Shown: positions 17,301 through 24,286 of the stretch, piece after piece | Position numbering within the stretch: position 1 is the stretch's first letter | How the letters are laid out: each line of letters begins with the position of its first letter | Assembly (NCBI RefSeq): GCF_007197575.1 | Contig: NZ_CP041616.1 | Location: 1,674,001-1,738,000, forward strand | Direction: 5' to 3' | Source: Ornithinimicrobium ciconiae | GTDB lineage: Bacteria > Actinomycetota > Actinomycetes > Actinomycetales > Dermatophilaceae | Length of the DNA stretch: 64,000 bases | Made by a program: the position numbers and the translations under genes | Notes under the pieces: generated by a model | Told to the model about the DNA's origin: nothing | The model's database searches: none | What the model saw: the letters and a program-made list of their open reading frames with translations, nothing else

Positions 17301-20300
17301 CGACGACACCGGTGCCTACTCCTTCGGCCTGGTCGAGCTCGGCGAGCAGGAGCTGGAGATCGAGCTCGACGGCTACATCCGGACCCTGCACCCGTTTGAG
17401 ATGACGGCGGGGGCGCACACCGAGGACGTCGAGATCCTCGAGTCCGCGACGGTCGGTGTGGTCGCCGACTCCACGTCGGGTGTGCACGAGGGCCGGCTCA
17501 CGGCCTTCCTCACCGACTGGGGTTATGAGGCGGTCGACATCGACTGGACTGACCCGGGCGCCACGGCCGGGCTGGACATGGTGCTGGTCAACGACCCGTC
17601 CTACGCCAGCCGCGACCTGCCCGCCTTCCTCGACAGCGTCAACCGCGCCGACCTGCCGGTCGTGTGGGCCGGCAACCGGGACCGCGGCGCGATCGAGGAG
17701 ATGGTCTCCCTCTATGGCAACCCGCAGACCTGGGTCGAGGGCTCCCTGGACGGTGCCGTCACCACGACCGTCACGGCCGACCATCCGCTGACCAGCGGCC
17801 TGCCGGAGAACTTCGCGACCACCGACGAGGGCCGGATGTATGGCGGGTTCACCGGCTACACCGGCACGACGCTGGCCACCATCGCCAGCGACGACGGGCC
17901 GGCCGGTGACTCGATCGCCTTCGACGGGCGCACCGCCGGCTCGGTGGACGTCCTGCTGTCCACCAACGGCGCATCCTCCTACGGCGCGGTCGGCACGCGG
18001 GAGCTGCCCGAGTTCTACTTCTCGACGCACACCTCCCGCTCGCTGACCAACGCCCTGCAGTGGGCCCTGACGGCCGACGGGCTGGGCTCGGACACCCGCG
18101 GGACCGTCGTGTCCTCGGACGGCCACCCGCTGGAGGCCACGGTCACCGTCGAGGAGACGGGACGCACCTACCCGGCGCGGGAGGGAGACGGCAGCTACGT
18201 CATACCTCTGGAGCCGGGCACCTGGACGCTGACCGCCTCGACCTTCGGTCACGACACCGCCTCGAGCAGCGTGACCATCGTCGAGGGCGAGTCGGTCACC
18301 TCCCAGATCGTCCTGCCGGTCTCGGCCGGCGGGCCGATCACCGGCACGGTCAGCGGGCCGGACGGCGCCCCCGTGGCCGGGGCCGCGGTGTCCGTGGCAG
18401 GCACGGAGTATGCCGCCACGACCGGTGCCGACGGGACGTTCACCCTGCCGCACCTGCCGTCCGGCGACTGGGTCGTCGTGGCCCGGGCCGAGGGCCTGGT
18501 CACCGACTTCGTCGACGTGACGGTGACCGACGGTGCGACGGCGACCGCGCAGGCCCGGCTGGGTGCCAGCAAGCACCTCGCCCTGGTCGGTGACATCGGC
18601 AACGGCTCGATGGGCACCTTCCTGACCGACAACGGCTACACGGTCGACCCGATCGCCTACCGGGACCTGGACACCGTGGATGTCACGACCGGTGCCTACG
18701 ACCTGGTCTTCCTCAACGGCAATGGTGTCGCACCGACCGCCGAGGTGTTCACCGCCTTCCTGGAGGCCACCACGGCCCACGACGTGCCGGTCGTGCTGCC
18801 CTCGCAGTACAACTCCGGCTCGATCCGGCACCTGTCCTCCTACCTGGGCGACCCCGCGTCGGTGGACAACGACTTCGAGCCCGACGCGATGGGTCTGCGG
18901 GTGGGTGCCGAGCACCCGGTCTTCGACGGCTATGACGTCGGGGAGACCGTGACGCTGCTGAGCAACCCGGGCAGCAACCAGCAGTTCCAGTCCTTCGCCG
19001 GCTACACCGGCACGGTGCTGGCCGACACGGTGCATCCCGGCACCGGGACCGTCTTCGACCAGGCAGTGGGTTACCACTTCGCCTCGCCCGGCTCCGTCCA
19101 GCTGTTGCTGGGGAGTCTGGGGTCCAGCTCCTACGGGTCCCCGGTGAACCGGTGGACCTTCGACGCCGAGCGGATCACCCTCAACGGTGTCGACTGGGCG
19201 CTGGAGGCCCAGCAGAGCTCGGTCTATGGCACGGTCACCGGCAACGGCGCCCCGGTCGAGGACGCCGAGGTGACCGTGGCCGGGACCAGTGCCCGGGACG
19301 TCACCGGAGCAGACGGCGCCTACGAGGTGGGCGTGGCCTCAGGTGAGGTGACCCTCGAGGTGACCGCCGCCGGGTTCGCGCCGTTCAGCGCGACGGTCAC
19401 CGTCGACCCGCAGGAGAGCCTGCTGCACGACATCGAGCTCGTCCCGTTGGCCTCCTCCAGCCTGACCGTCACGGTCGTGGACGACACGACGGGAGTGGCG
19501 GTGGCCTGTGCGGTCGTCGACATCGAGGGCCCGACCGGGGCCTCGGGCGAGACCGGCGCGGACGGCACGGCGCTCTTCGACCCGGTGCTGGTCGGTGACT
19601 ACACGGTCACCGTCCGCGGGCCGCGCCACGTCGAGGCCGTGGTCGAGGTGACCGTGGGTGAGGAGCCCGCCACCCTGACCGTCGAGGTCTCCCCGATCCA
19701 GGTCGCGGTCCTCGGAGACGTGCGCGGCGACCTGACCGAGTTCCTGGTGGCCGAGGGCGTGGCCTCTCAGGAGATCAGCTGGGCCGACGCGGCCGCGGAC
19801 GTCGCGGACTACGGCGTGGTCGTGGTCAACGGCGGCGACGCTGCTGGGGATCCCAGCGAGGCCGAGTTCGACGACCTGGTCGAGGCCGCCGACGAGGCGG
19901 GCGTCGACCTGGTCTTCACCGGCACCTATGGCGTGAGCGAGGGTGGCATCCGGCTGCTGGAGCAGCACGGTGAGGGTGTCACTGTCGGTGGCCAGGGCTA
20001 CCGTGACGGCGCAGTGGGACTGACTGAGGTGGCCGACCACCCGATCTTCGCCGACCTCACGGCCGATGCCCTCGACCACATCGTGGGTGACGACGGCTAC
20101 TACAGCTGGCTGTCGGCATACCAGGGGGAGTCGCTGGGGACCCTCACTGTCGGCGGTGCCCCGGTCGGCACCGCCGTGGCCTTTGAGGAGCGGACCGCGC
20201 AGAGCGGGCACCTGCTGCTCAGCTTTGCGGCGGTCTCCGACTACATGGGGCCCGACCGCGGCTGGACCGAGGGCACCGAGCAGGTCGTCCTCAACTCCCT

Positions 20301-20862
20301 GGACTGGCTGCTGGTGCCCACCGACACCACCGCGCCGACGCTGGAGTGGACCCCGGAGGACGGCACCGCGGTGCTCGACCCCGAGGTGCTGGTCAGCGGC
20401 ACCGTCTCGGACGACTCGCCGGGACCGGTCAGCGTGACCGTCCAGGGGCAGGACGTCGAGGTCGGCACTGATGGGACGTTCGAACTGGTCGTGCCGCTGG
20501 AGGAGGGCGTGAACGACCTCACCGTGGTGGCGACGGACGCCTCCGGCAACGAGACCGCGCAGACCCGTCAGGTGGCCCACCAGGACCTCGACGTCACCTG
20601 GCAGATGCCGGACACCACCTCCCGGGCCAGGGCGGTGCGGGTGATCCTCACCGACTCCAGCGGCGAGACCGTGCTGGTCGACGGTGCACAGCTGCAGCTG
20701 CGGCAGGACGGGGAGGTCGTCGAGACCCTCCCGATGCGCAGCACGGGCGCCGGCTACCTCGCCGTGGTCCGCGGTGTGCCGCGCGGCACCTACGAGTTGC
20801 AGGTGGCGCTGGACGTCGACGGTTTCGAGGCACTGGTGCTCGGACCGGAGCTGCGGATGTAG
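11386..20862 (+). CDS. Giant secreted S8 subtilisin-like protease with twelve carboxypeptidase-regulatory-like and five ThuA/GATase-like modules
   Basis: A 3,158-residue exported protein. The signal peptide spans residues 1-32 (LMAFMLGWALVLSLLGAAPGMAAS) and an I9-like propeptide about 120-285. The catalytic domain is about 290-600 with triad Asp312 (VLDTGVDFEHP), His354 (GHGTHVTG) and Ser527 (SGTSMATPH). Two carboxypeptidase-regulatory-like beta domains follow, then a PQQ-type beta-propeller (about 778-1112, repeated ALDxxTGxLLW units). After that come five rounds of two regulatory-like domains of about 75 residues plus one alpha/beta module of about 205 residues resembling ThuA/class I amidotransferase folds. 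A C-terminal Ig-like domain (GTVSDDSPGPVSVTVQG) ends the protein. I see one cysteine in the mature protein (Cys2708), so the modules lack amidotransferase nucleophiles and are probably binding or spacer units. No LPXTG or membrane anchor is visible. ATG at 11386 follows CTGGAG. Its nearest known relatives are bacillopeptidase F-like enzymes, but the tail is unusual. Substrate unknown. Confidence 0.88.
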   Translation: MVLHTSWSRLMAFMLGWALVLSLLGAAPGMAASTDSLTGTRVGGPVAATGAELEGESTSLLEGLDVPVADVDPANATTTGPAAEAASERADAIDGSGEAGAGEAAQSPVVSDLTAALLRHPSAAEASTVDPAVSEALAEHGQVTVVIEMTGSADLAELSAAADSAGLEAAREVRDSARSYSVETAERAAAAADTARGHVVVDTLRGTGADQRAALIAELGGAAADAESTEAATAPVDLWIVNSVGATIDAETLAELEAREDVAHVRVEEQVELPEILSEPALPTWSLEKVHAPQTWGEYGYRGAGVTVAVLDTGVDFEHPALHGAYRGNDGDHSSSWFVTTGENYPLPGDGNGHGTHVTGSIAGGAPGEIIGVAPEAEWIGVKILNDAGRGGEVGILNGMQWVLAPGGDPAKAPDIASNSWGSGPGNNRTFWDAVAAWRAAGIVPIFANGNDGPASGTVGNPGGYPHSIGVGATDSNDQVAAFSSRGPVVWDGVEYVKPQVSAPGAAIYSAWPQDSGQDYHTISGTSMATPHVSGVAALVLSAAPGLGVDELQDLLEDTARTEQFMGQLPNNAYGHGIVDSYAATTRAAHAGLITGQVSGPDGPVAATLTIVDGNSTTADPATGDYELYAAAGTQTLRVSAYGYATQEHQVEVSEGGLVELDITLEAVAEATLSGTVTSDGTPVVGAAVQVVGQSGATAYTDDAGDYALTVPHGTHEIRVQATGHRAWTGAVTVEGDVVQDVTLEALPLAGTDTWRELKANPAGHGLADTGLHAPSLRQEWSTRLGAALFNSPVADATSAYVLDNTGRLTAVDLATGQTRWQVPTGGGQRATPAISPDGTTVYVTTGNSATMLALSAADGSTTWSYSFDGDVPTYATPTVVDGTVYVAAGSGDAGSVHAVDAATGERVWRTPIGGGVFFGPSVADGVAVAASTGTGTVVGLDTTTGELLWQRSDTISITLPAIDAGKVYLGTTNPEFTNGTLLALDLQTGAQLWQAEGHGDSQGSSPVLYGDLVILGSHTAGAVSAYDATSGELVWNHFVGSAVTSSVAVTTSGVVLGASQNWGVYALDATSGELLWEDQMPAPVLASTAVSDDAALFLSRDGTLAAYRSSGVITGTVTGPDGPVEATVELVGTDHETTTDPATGDYELRAPAGDYRLRISSYGLSTFSQEITLRPTSDLVVDATLTSVGSGSLSGTVVDEAGEPLEGATITLTGVPLDPATTGADGTFAFEVVADGQWELIAELPGYATVTQDVTITAGENTTVELTLGGFDLAVVADYNGRLSAILRAQGWSVDELTFAQAALAPERYDAIVLNGRSGDYARDNKDALETILTGADAAGTSIIALDSWGAVGGSVDEVLELRDSAGHLESVYGNQGPVWLTDPVEHPITAPIDQTRFQILTDDSHAWLVGYEGGNLATIGNDSDGARGSGIGYERTSTDSVQVLLPSHGASILVGPGVHWTAGAQEIFVAAVEHSLDAEFGTVAATVTGPDGAPLDAELSVVGSFEHADLPGGTGELILPAGTHTLRVSAAGMSASEHEVSVTVGETTTLAVTLEASDAGAIGGTVRDGSGAPIVGAEVSVEGAEPATTGTDGSYLISDLTVGSYTVTASADGFTAESVEDVAVTAGTVTTVDFALVSAPNVAVVGDYSDRLTDLLNAAQIPATAVGWEVMDDLASYDVVILNDPAAIPDLQWLANLAAFDAAGVSVIFPAANSATGTSAVYELSDLTGNPADIVRHGGFNSDPKELTDIVAHPITADLGEEPVIYLNADSDAPHFVDYQGTVLATVGMNGTPAGAGIAYDVRTPESVHVLLSGLFVGAGTETDVEWAPEGRQLFLNAVRYAGDPGLAQVTGSVTDPEGAPVSGAEISVWGQTWSATTGADGQFLIGLPDGDYTVQDSAFGYVTQTQEISVVDGAAQDLTFVLAHGDVGALSGTITGATLPGTGLGTQADGVPLEGAAVRVVGTPLETVTDDTGAYSFGLVELGEQELEIELDGYIRTLHPFEMTAGAHTEDVEILESATVGVVADSTSGVHEGRLTAFLTDWGYEAVDIDWTDPGATAGLDMVLVNDPSYASRDLPAFLDSVNRADLPVVWAGNRDRGAIEEMVSLYGNPQTWVEGSLDGAVTTTVTADHPLTSGLPENFATTDEGRMYGGFTGYTGTTLATIASDDGPAGDSIAFDGRTAGSVDVLLSTNGASSYGAVGTRELPEFYFSTHTSRSLTNALQWALTADGLGSDTRGTVVSSDGHPLEATVTVEETGRTYPAREGDGSYVIPLEPGTWTLTASTFGHDTASSSVTIVEGESVTSQIVLPVSAGGPITGTVSGPDGAPVAGAAVSVAGTEYAATTGADGTFTLPHLPSGDWVVVARAEGLVTDFVDVTVTDGATATAQARLGASKHLALVGDIGNGSMGTFLTDNGYTVDPIAYRDLDTVDVTTGAYDLVFLNGNGVAPTAEVFTAFLEATTAHDVPVVLPSQYNSGSIRHLSSYLGDPASVDNDFEPDAMGLRVGAEHPVFDGYDVGETVTLLSNPGSNQQFQSFAGYTGTVLADTVHPGTGTVFDQAVGYHFASPGSVQLLLGSLGSSSYGSPVNRWTFDAERITLNGVDWALEAQQSSVYGTVTGNGAPVEDAEVTVAGTSARDVTGADGAYEVGVASGEVTLEVTAAGFAPFSATVTVDPQESLLHDIELVPLASSSLTVTVVDDTTGVAVACAVVDIEGPTGASGETGADGTALFDPVLVGDYTVTVRGPRHVEAVVEVTVGEEPATLTVEVSPIQVAVLGDVRGDLTEFLVAEGVASQEISWADAAADVADYGVVVVNGGDAAGDPSEAEFDDLVEAADEAGVDLVFTGTYGVSEGGIRLLEQHGEGVTVGGQGYRDGAVGLTEVADHPIFADLTADALDHIVGDDGYYSWLSAYQGESLGTLTVGGAPVGTAVAFEERTAQSGHLLLSFAAVSDYMGPDRGWTEGTEQVVLNSLDWLLVPTDTTAPTLEWTPEDGTAVLDPEVLVSGTVSDDSPGPVSVTVQGQDVEVGTDGTFELVVPLEEGVNDLTVVATDASGNETAQTRQVAHQDLDVTWQMPDTTSRARAVRVILTDSSGETVLVDGAQLQLRQDGEVVETLPMRSTGAGYLAVVRGVPRGTYELQVALDVDGFEALVLGPELRM
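15198..20320 (+). repeat. Five-copy modular repeat inside the subtilase gene
   Basis: The alpha/beta modules lie at about 15198-15827, 16312-16930, 17452-18075, 18571-19212 and 19702-20320. Each opens with a strand like VAVVGDYSDRL, carries a DVVILND-type second strand, an EHPI or DHPI segment, a Y-x-G-x-x-LATI strand and a GSVxVLLS strand. Each is followed by two regulatory-like beta domains except the last. Periodic length near 1.1 kb points to segmental duplication, but the copies have diverged strongly in sequence. Confidence 0.8.
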
Positions 20863-20894
20863 GCCCGGGCGACGCTGCGGCGCGGCGCGACCCC

Positions 20895-20923
20895 TTACGC
20901 GGACGGCGGCAAACCGCTACAGT
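20895..20923 (+). promoter_or_regulatory. Candidate promoter of the ureidopropionase/dihydropyrimidinase operon
   Basis: TTACGC and TACAGT are separated by 17 bases and end 34 bases before the first start codon of the four-gene operon. The -10 fits the TANNNT pattern; the -35 is weak. Confidence 0.4.
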
Positions 20924-20957
20924 GCCAACTCCCCATCAGCGTTGAGCAGGGAGTGTC

Positions 20958-21806
20958 ATGGCACGCGTGAGAGCAGCAATCACCCAGACCACCTGGACGG
21001 GTGACAAGGAGTCGATGCTCGACAAGCACGAGCAGTTCGCCCGCGATGCCGCTGCGCAGGGTGCGCAGGTGATCTGCTTCCAGGAGCTGTTCTACGGCCC
21101 CTACTTCGGCATCACCCAGGACCCGAAGTACTACCGCTATGCCGAGCCGGCCGACGGTCCGATCGTGCAGCGCTTCGCCGACCTCGCCAAGGAGCTGGGG
21201 CTGGTCTCGGTCCTGCCGATCTACGAGGAGGAGCAGACCGGCGTCTACTACAACACCACCGTGGTGGTCGACGCCGACGGTAGCGTGCTCGGCAAGTACC
21301 GCAAGCACCACCTGCCGCACCTGGACAAGTTCTGGGAGAAGTTCTACTTCCGGCCCGGCAACCTCGGCTACCCGGTCTTCGACACCGCGGTCGGCAAGGT
21401 CGGGACCTACATCTGTTATGACCGGCACTTCCCCGAGGGCTGGCGCGAGCTCGGCCTGGGCGGCGCCCACCTGGTGTTCAACCCCAATGCGACCAAGCCG
21501 GGGCTGAGCAACCGGCTGTGGGAGGTCGAGGGACCGTGCGCGGCGGTGGCCAACGGCTACTTCGTGCTGCAACCCAACCGGGTCGGCCGCGAGGACAACG
21601 AGTATGGCGACGAGGCCGTCACCTTCTATGGCACCAGCCAGGTCATTGACCCGCGCGGCAACTTCGTCGGCGAGCGCGGCTCCTCGGAGACCGAGGAGGT
21701 GCTGATCCGCGACCTGGACCTGGACATGGTCCAGCAGATGCGCGACGACTGGCAGTTCTACCGGGACCGGCGCCCCGACTCCTACACCCGCATCGCCCAG
21801 CCCTGA
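20958..21806 (+). CDS. Nitrilase-superfamily amidohydrolase, probable beta-ureidopropionase
   Basis: A 282-residue carbon-nitrogen hydrolase with the Glu-Lys-Cys triad visible as Glu43 (CFQELFYGPYFG), Lys116 (KYRKHHLPH) and Cys153 (YICYDRHFPEG). The extended LDKFWEKFYFRPG segment is typical of beta-ureidopropionase and N-carbamoylputrescine amidase. The enzyme hydrolyses an N-carbamoyl amide to amine, CO2 and ammonia. The dihydropyrimidinase gene 16 bases downstream makes N-carbamoyl-beta-alanine the likely substrate, the last step of reductive pyrimidine breakdown. ATG start follows GCAGGGAG. Confidence 0.85.
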   Translation: MARVRAAITQTTWTGDKESMLDKHEQFARDAAAQGAQVICFQELFYGPYFGITQDPKYYRYAEPADGPIVQRFADLAKELGLVSVLPIYEEEQTGVYYNTTVVVDADGSVLGKYRKHHLPHLDKFWEKFYFRPGNLGYPVFDTAVGKVGTYICYDRHFPEGWRELGLGGAHLVFNPNATKPGLSNRLWEVEGPCAAVANGYFVLQPNRVGREDNEYGDEAVTFYGTSQVIDPRGNFVGERGSSETEEVLIRDLDLDMVQQMRDDWQFYRDRRPDSYTRIAQP

Positions 21807-21822
21807 CCCAGGAGACCCCAGC

Positions 21823-23244
21823 ATGAGCACCACCCTCATCAGAGGCGGCACCGTCGTCTCGTCCACCGGTCGCACCGACGCCGACGTGCTCATCGACGGC
21901 GAGTTGGTGGTCGCGCTGCTCGCCCCGGGATCCACCCTGCTCGGCCATGACCTGGCCAGCAGCGTCGGTGCGGTGATCGACGCGACCGGCAAGTACGTCA
22001 TACCCGGGGGCATCGACGCACACACCCACATGCAGATGCCGTTCGGCGGCACGGAGGCCTCCGACACCTTCGAGACCGGCACCCGGGCCGCCGCCTGGGG
22101 CGGCACCACCACGATCATCGACTTCGCGATCCAGCGATATGGCGAGCGGGTGGAGGAGGGGTTGGCCGCCTGGCACGACAAGGCGGGCGGCAACTGCGCC
22201 ATCGACTATGGCTTCCACCAGATCATCGGCGGGGTGGACGAGTTCTCCCTCAAGGCGATGGAGACGCTGGTCGATGAGGGCATCACCAGCTACAAGCTGT
22301 TCATGGCCTATCCCGGCGTCTTCTACAGCGACGACGCGCAGATCCTGCTGGCCATGCAGAAGGCCGCCGACCTGGGGCTGCTGACGATGATGCACGCCGA
22401 GAACGGCCCGGCCATCGACGTCCTGGCCGAGCAGCTCTACAACCAGGGCAAGACCTCGCCCTACTACCACGGCATCGCCCGGGCCTGGCAGCTGGAGGAG
22501 GAGGCCACGCACCGCGCGATCATGCTCGCCGACGTCACCGAGGCCCCGCTGTATGTCGTGCACGTCAGTGCCAAGCAGGCCGTCGAGCAGCTGGCTGCGG
22601 CCCGCGGTCGCGGCAAGAACGTCTTCGGTGAGACCTGTCCGCAATACCTCTACCTCTCCCTGGAGGAACAGCTGGGGGCGCCCGGCTTCGAGGGCGCGAA
22701 GTGGGTCTGCTCGACGCCGCTGCGCTCGCGGGAGGAGGGCCACCAGGCCGCGATGTGGCAGGGGCTGCGGACCAACGACCTGCAGATGGTCTCCACCGAC
22801 CACTGCCCGTTCTGCATGAAGGACCAGAAGGAGATGGGCATCGGCGACTTCCGGGCCATCCCCAACGGCATCGGGTCGGTCGAGCACCGGATGAACCTGA
22901 TGTATCAGGGCGTGGTCACCGGTGAGATCAGCCTCGAGCGTTGGGTGGAGCTGACCTCGACCACCCCGGCCCGGATGTTCGGCCTCTATGGCACGAAGGG
23001 GCTCATCGCGCCCGGCGCCGACGCCGACATCGTGGTCTACGACCCGGCCGGCCACACGTCCATCGGGCTGGACAAGACCCACCACATGAACATGGACTAT
23101 GCCGCCTGGGAGGGCTTCGAGATCGACGGCCACGTCGACACCGTGCTGTCGCGGGGGAGAGTGATCGTGGACGACGGGAGCTATCACGGCTCGGCCGGGC
23201 ACGGGAGCTATCTCAAGCGCGGGCTCAGTCAATACCTGATCTGA
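21823..23244 (+). CDS. hydA: Dihydropyrimidinase/hydantoinase
   Basis: A 473-residue cyclic amidohydrolase that opens dihydrouracil, dihydrothymine or hydantoin rings. Metal-site residues are visible: His67 and His69 (GIDAHTHMQMPF), Lys158 (TSYKLFMAYPG, the carboxylated bridging lysine), His191 (MMHAEN), a later His in YVVHVSAKQ and the Asp in STDHCPF. Length and the FKGTK-like C-terminal region fit the D-hydantoinase/dihydropyrimidinase group. It is co-directional and tightly spaced with its product-consuming amidohydrolase. No dihydropyrimidine dehydrogenase gene accompanies it. Confidence 0.9.
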   Translation: MSTTLIRGGTVVSSTGRTDADVLIDGELVVALLAPGSTLLGHDLASSVGAVIDATGKYVIPGGIDAHTHMQMPFGGTEASDTFETGTRAAAWGGTTTIIDFAIQRYGERVEEGLAAWHDKAGGNCAIDYGFHQIIGGVDEFSLKAMETLVDEGITSYKLFMAYPGVFYSDDAQILLAMQKAADLGLLTMMHAENGPAIDVLAEQLYNQGKTSPYYHGIARAWQLEEEATHRAIMLADVTEAPLYVVHVSAKQAVEQLAAARGRGKNVFGETCPQYLYLSLEEQLGAPGFEGAKWVCSTPLRSREEGHQAAMWQGLRTNDLQMVSTDHCPFCMKDQKEMGIGDFRAIPNGIGSVEHRMNLMYQGVVTGEISLERWVELTSTTPARMFGLYGTKGLIAPGADADIVVYDPAGHTSIGLDKTHHMNMDYAAWEGFEIDGHVDTVLSRGRVIVDDGSYHGSAGHGSYLKRGLSQYLI

Positions 23245-23254
23245 GAGGATCCCC

Positions 23255-24271
23255 ATGGACTTCGGAGTCGTCCTGCAGACCAACCCGCCCTCGAGCCGGG
23301 TCGTCCAGCTCGCCCAGTTGGCTGAGCATCATGGGTTCAGCCACGTGTGGACCTTCGACAGCCACCTGCTGTGGCAGGAGCCCTATGTCATCCACTCGGC
23401 GATCCTGGCGGCCACGCGCAAGGTGATGGTCGGGCCGTTCGTCACCAATCCCTCGACCCGCGACTGGACAGTCACCGCGAGCGTCTTCGCGACGCTGAAC
23501 GAGATGTATGGCAACCGCACCGTGTGTGGCCTGGGCCGCGGCGACTCGGCGGTGCGGGTGACCAACGGGGCGCCGGCGACTCTGAAGACGCTGCGGGACA
23601 GCCTGCGGGTCATCCGGGAGCTGGCCAACTCCCGGCCGGTGGAGTACCAGGGGGCCACCCTGCAGTTTCCCTGGTCGAGCGGCTCATCCCTCGAGGTGTG
23701 GGTCGCGGCCTACGGCCCCAAGGCGCTGGAGCTGACCGGTCAGATCGCCGACGGCTACATCCTGCAGCTCGCCGACGTCGACATCGCGACCTGGATGATC
23801 AAGGCCGTGCGGGACGCCGCCGAGGCTGCCGGCCGCGACCCGATGTCGGTCAAGATCTGTGTCTCCGCGCCCGCCTATGTCGGGTCGGACGTGCAGCACC
23901 AGCGGGAGCAGAGCCGGTGGTTCGGCGGCATGGTCGGCAACCACATCGCCGACATCGTGGACCGTTATGGGACGACAAGCGCGATCCCGCCGAGCCTGAC
24001 CGACTACATCGCGGAGCGCACGGCCTACGACTACAACACCCACGGCCGGACCGACAACGACCACGTCTCCTTCGTCCCGGACGAGATCGTCGACCGGTTC
24101 TGCGTGCTGGGGACGGCGCAGGACCACATCGACAAGCTCACCGCGCTCAAGGACCTCGGGGTCGACCAGTTCGCGGCCTACGTGATGCACGACAACAAGG
24201 ACGAGACCCTGCGGCAGTACGGCGAGGTCATCATCCCCGCCCTGCGGGAGCACGTTGTCGCCAAGTCCTGA
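23255..24271 (+). CDS. LLM-class F420-dependent oxidoreductase (TIGR03842-type)
   Basis: A 338-residue luciferase-like TIM barrel. The N-terminus MDFGVVLQTNPPSSRVVQLAQLAEHHGFSHVWTFDSHL and the segments NRTVCGLGRGDSAVR and VWVAAYGPKALELTGQIADGYI are those of F420-binding LLM enzymes of the MSMEG_2906/TIGR03842 group, which I recall lying next to dihydropyrimidinase genes in mycobacteria. The cofactor is inferred from family. The operon suggests a redox step on a pyrimidine or hydantoin, possibly one that elsewhere uses dihydropyrimidine dehydrogenase; no reaction is established. It lies ten bases after hydA. Confidence 0.82.
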   Translation: MDFGVVLQTNPPSSRVVQLAQLAEHHGFSHVWTFDSHLLWQEPYVIHSAILAATRKVMVGPFVTNPSTRDWTVTASVFATLNEMYGNRTVCGLGRGDSAVRVTNGAPATLKTLRDSLRVIRELANSRPVEYQGATLQFPWSSGSSLEVWVAAYGPKALELTGQIADGYILQLADVDIATWMIKAVRDAAEAAGRDPMSVKICVSAPAYVGSDVQHQREQSRWFGGMVGNHIADIVDRYGTTSAIPPSLTDYIAERTAYDYNTHGRTDNDHVSFVPDEIVDRFCVLGTAQDHIDKLTALKDLGVDQFAAYVMHDNKDETLRQYGEVIIPALREHVVAKS

Positions 24272-24286
24272 GCAGGTAGTGCCACG

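Noticed and set aside
16417..19077. Antisense open frame of 886 codons opposite the subtilase modules
   Set aside because: Composition typical of a reverse-frame shadow; no recognisable domain, and it coincides with the repeated modules on the plus strand.
15198..20320. The five subtilase modules as active glutamine amidotransferases or ThuA enzymes
   Set aside because: The modules contain no cysteine and lack the usual Cys-His-Glu motif; only the fold resemblance is kept.
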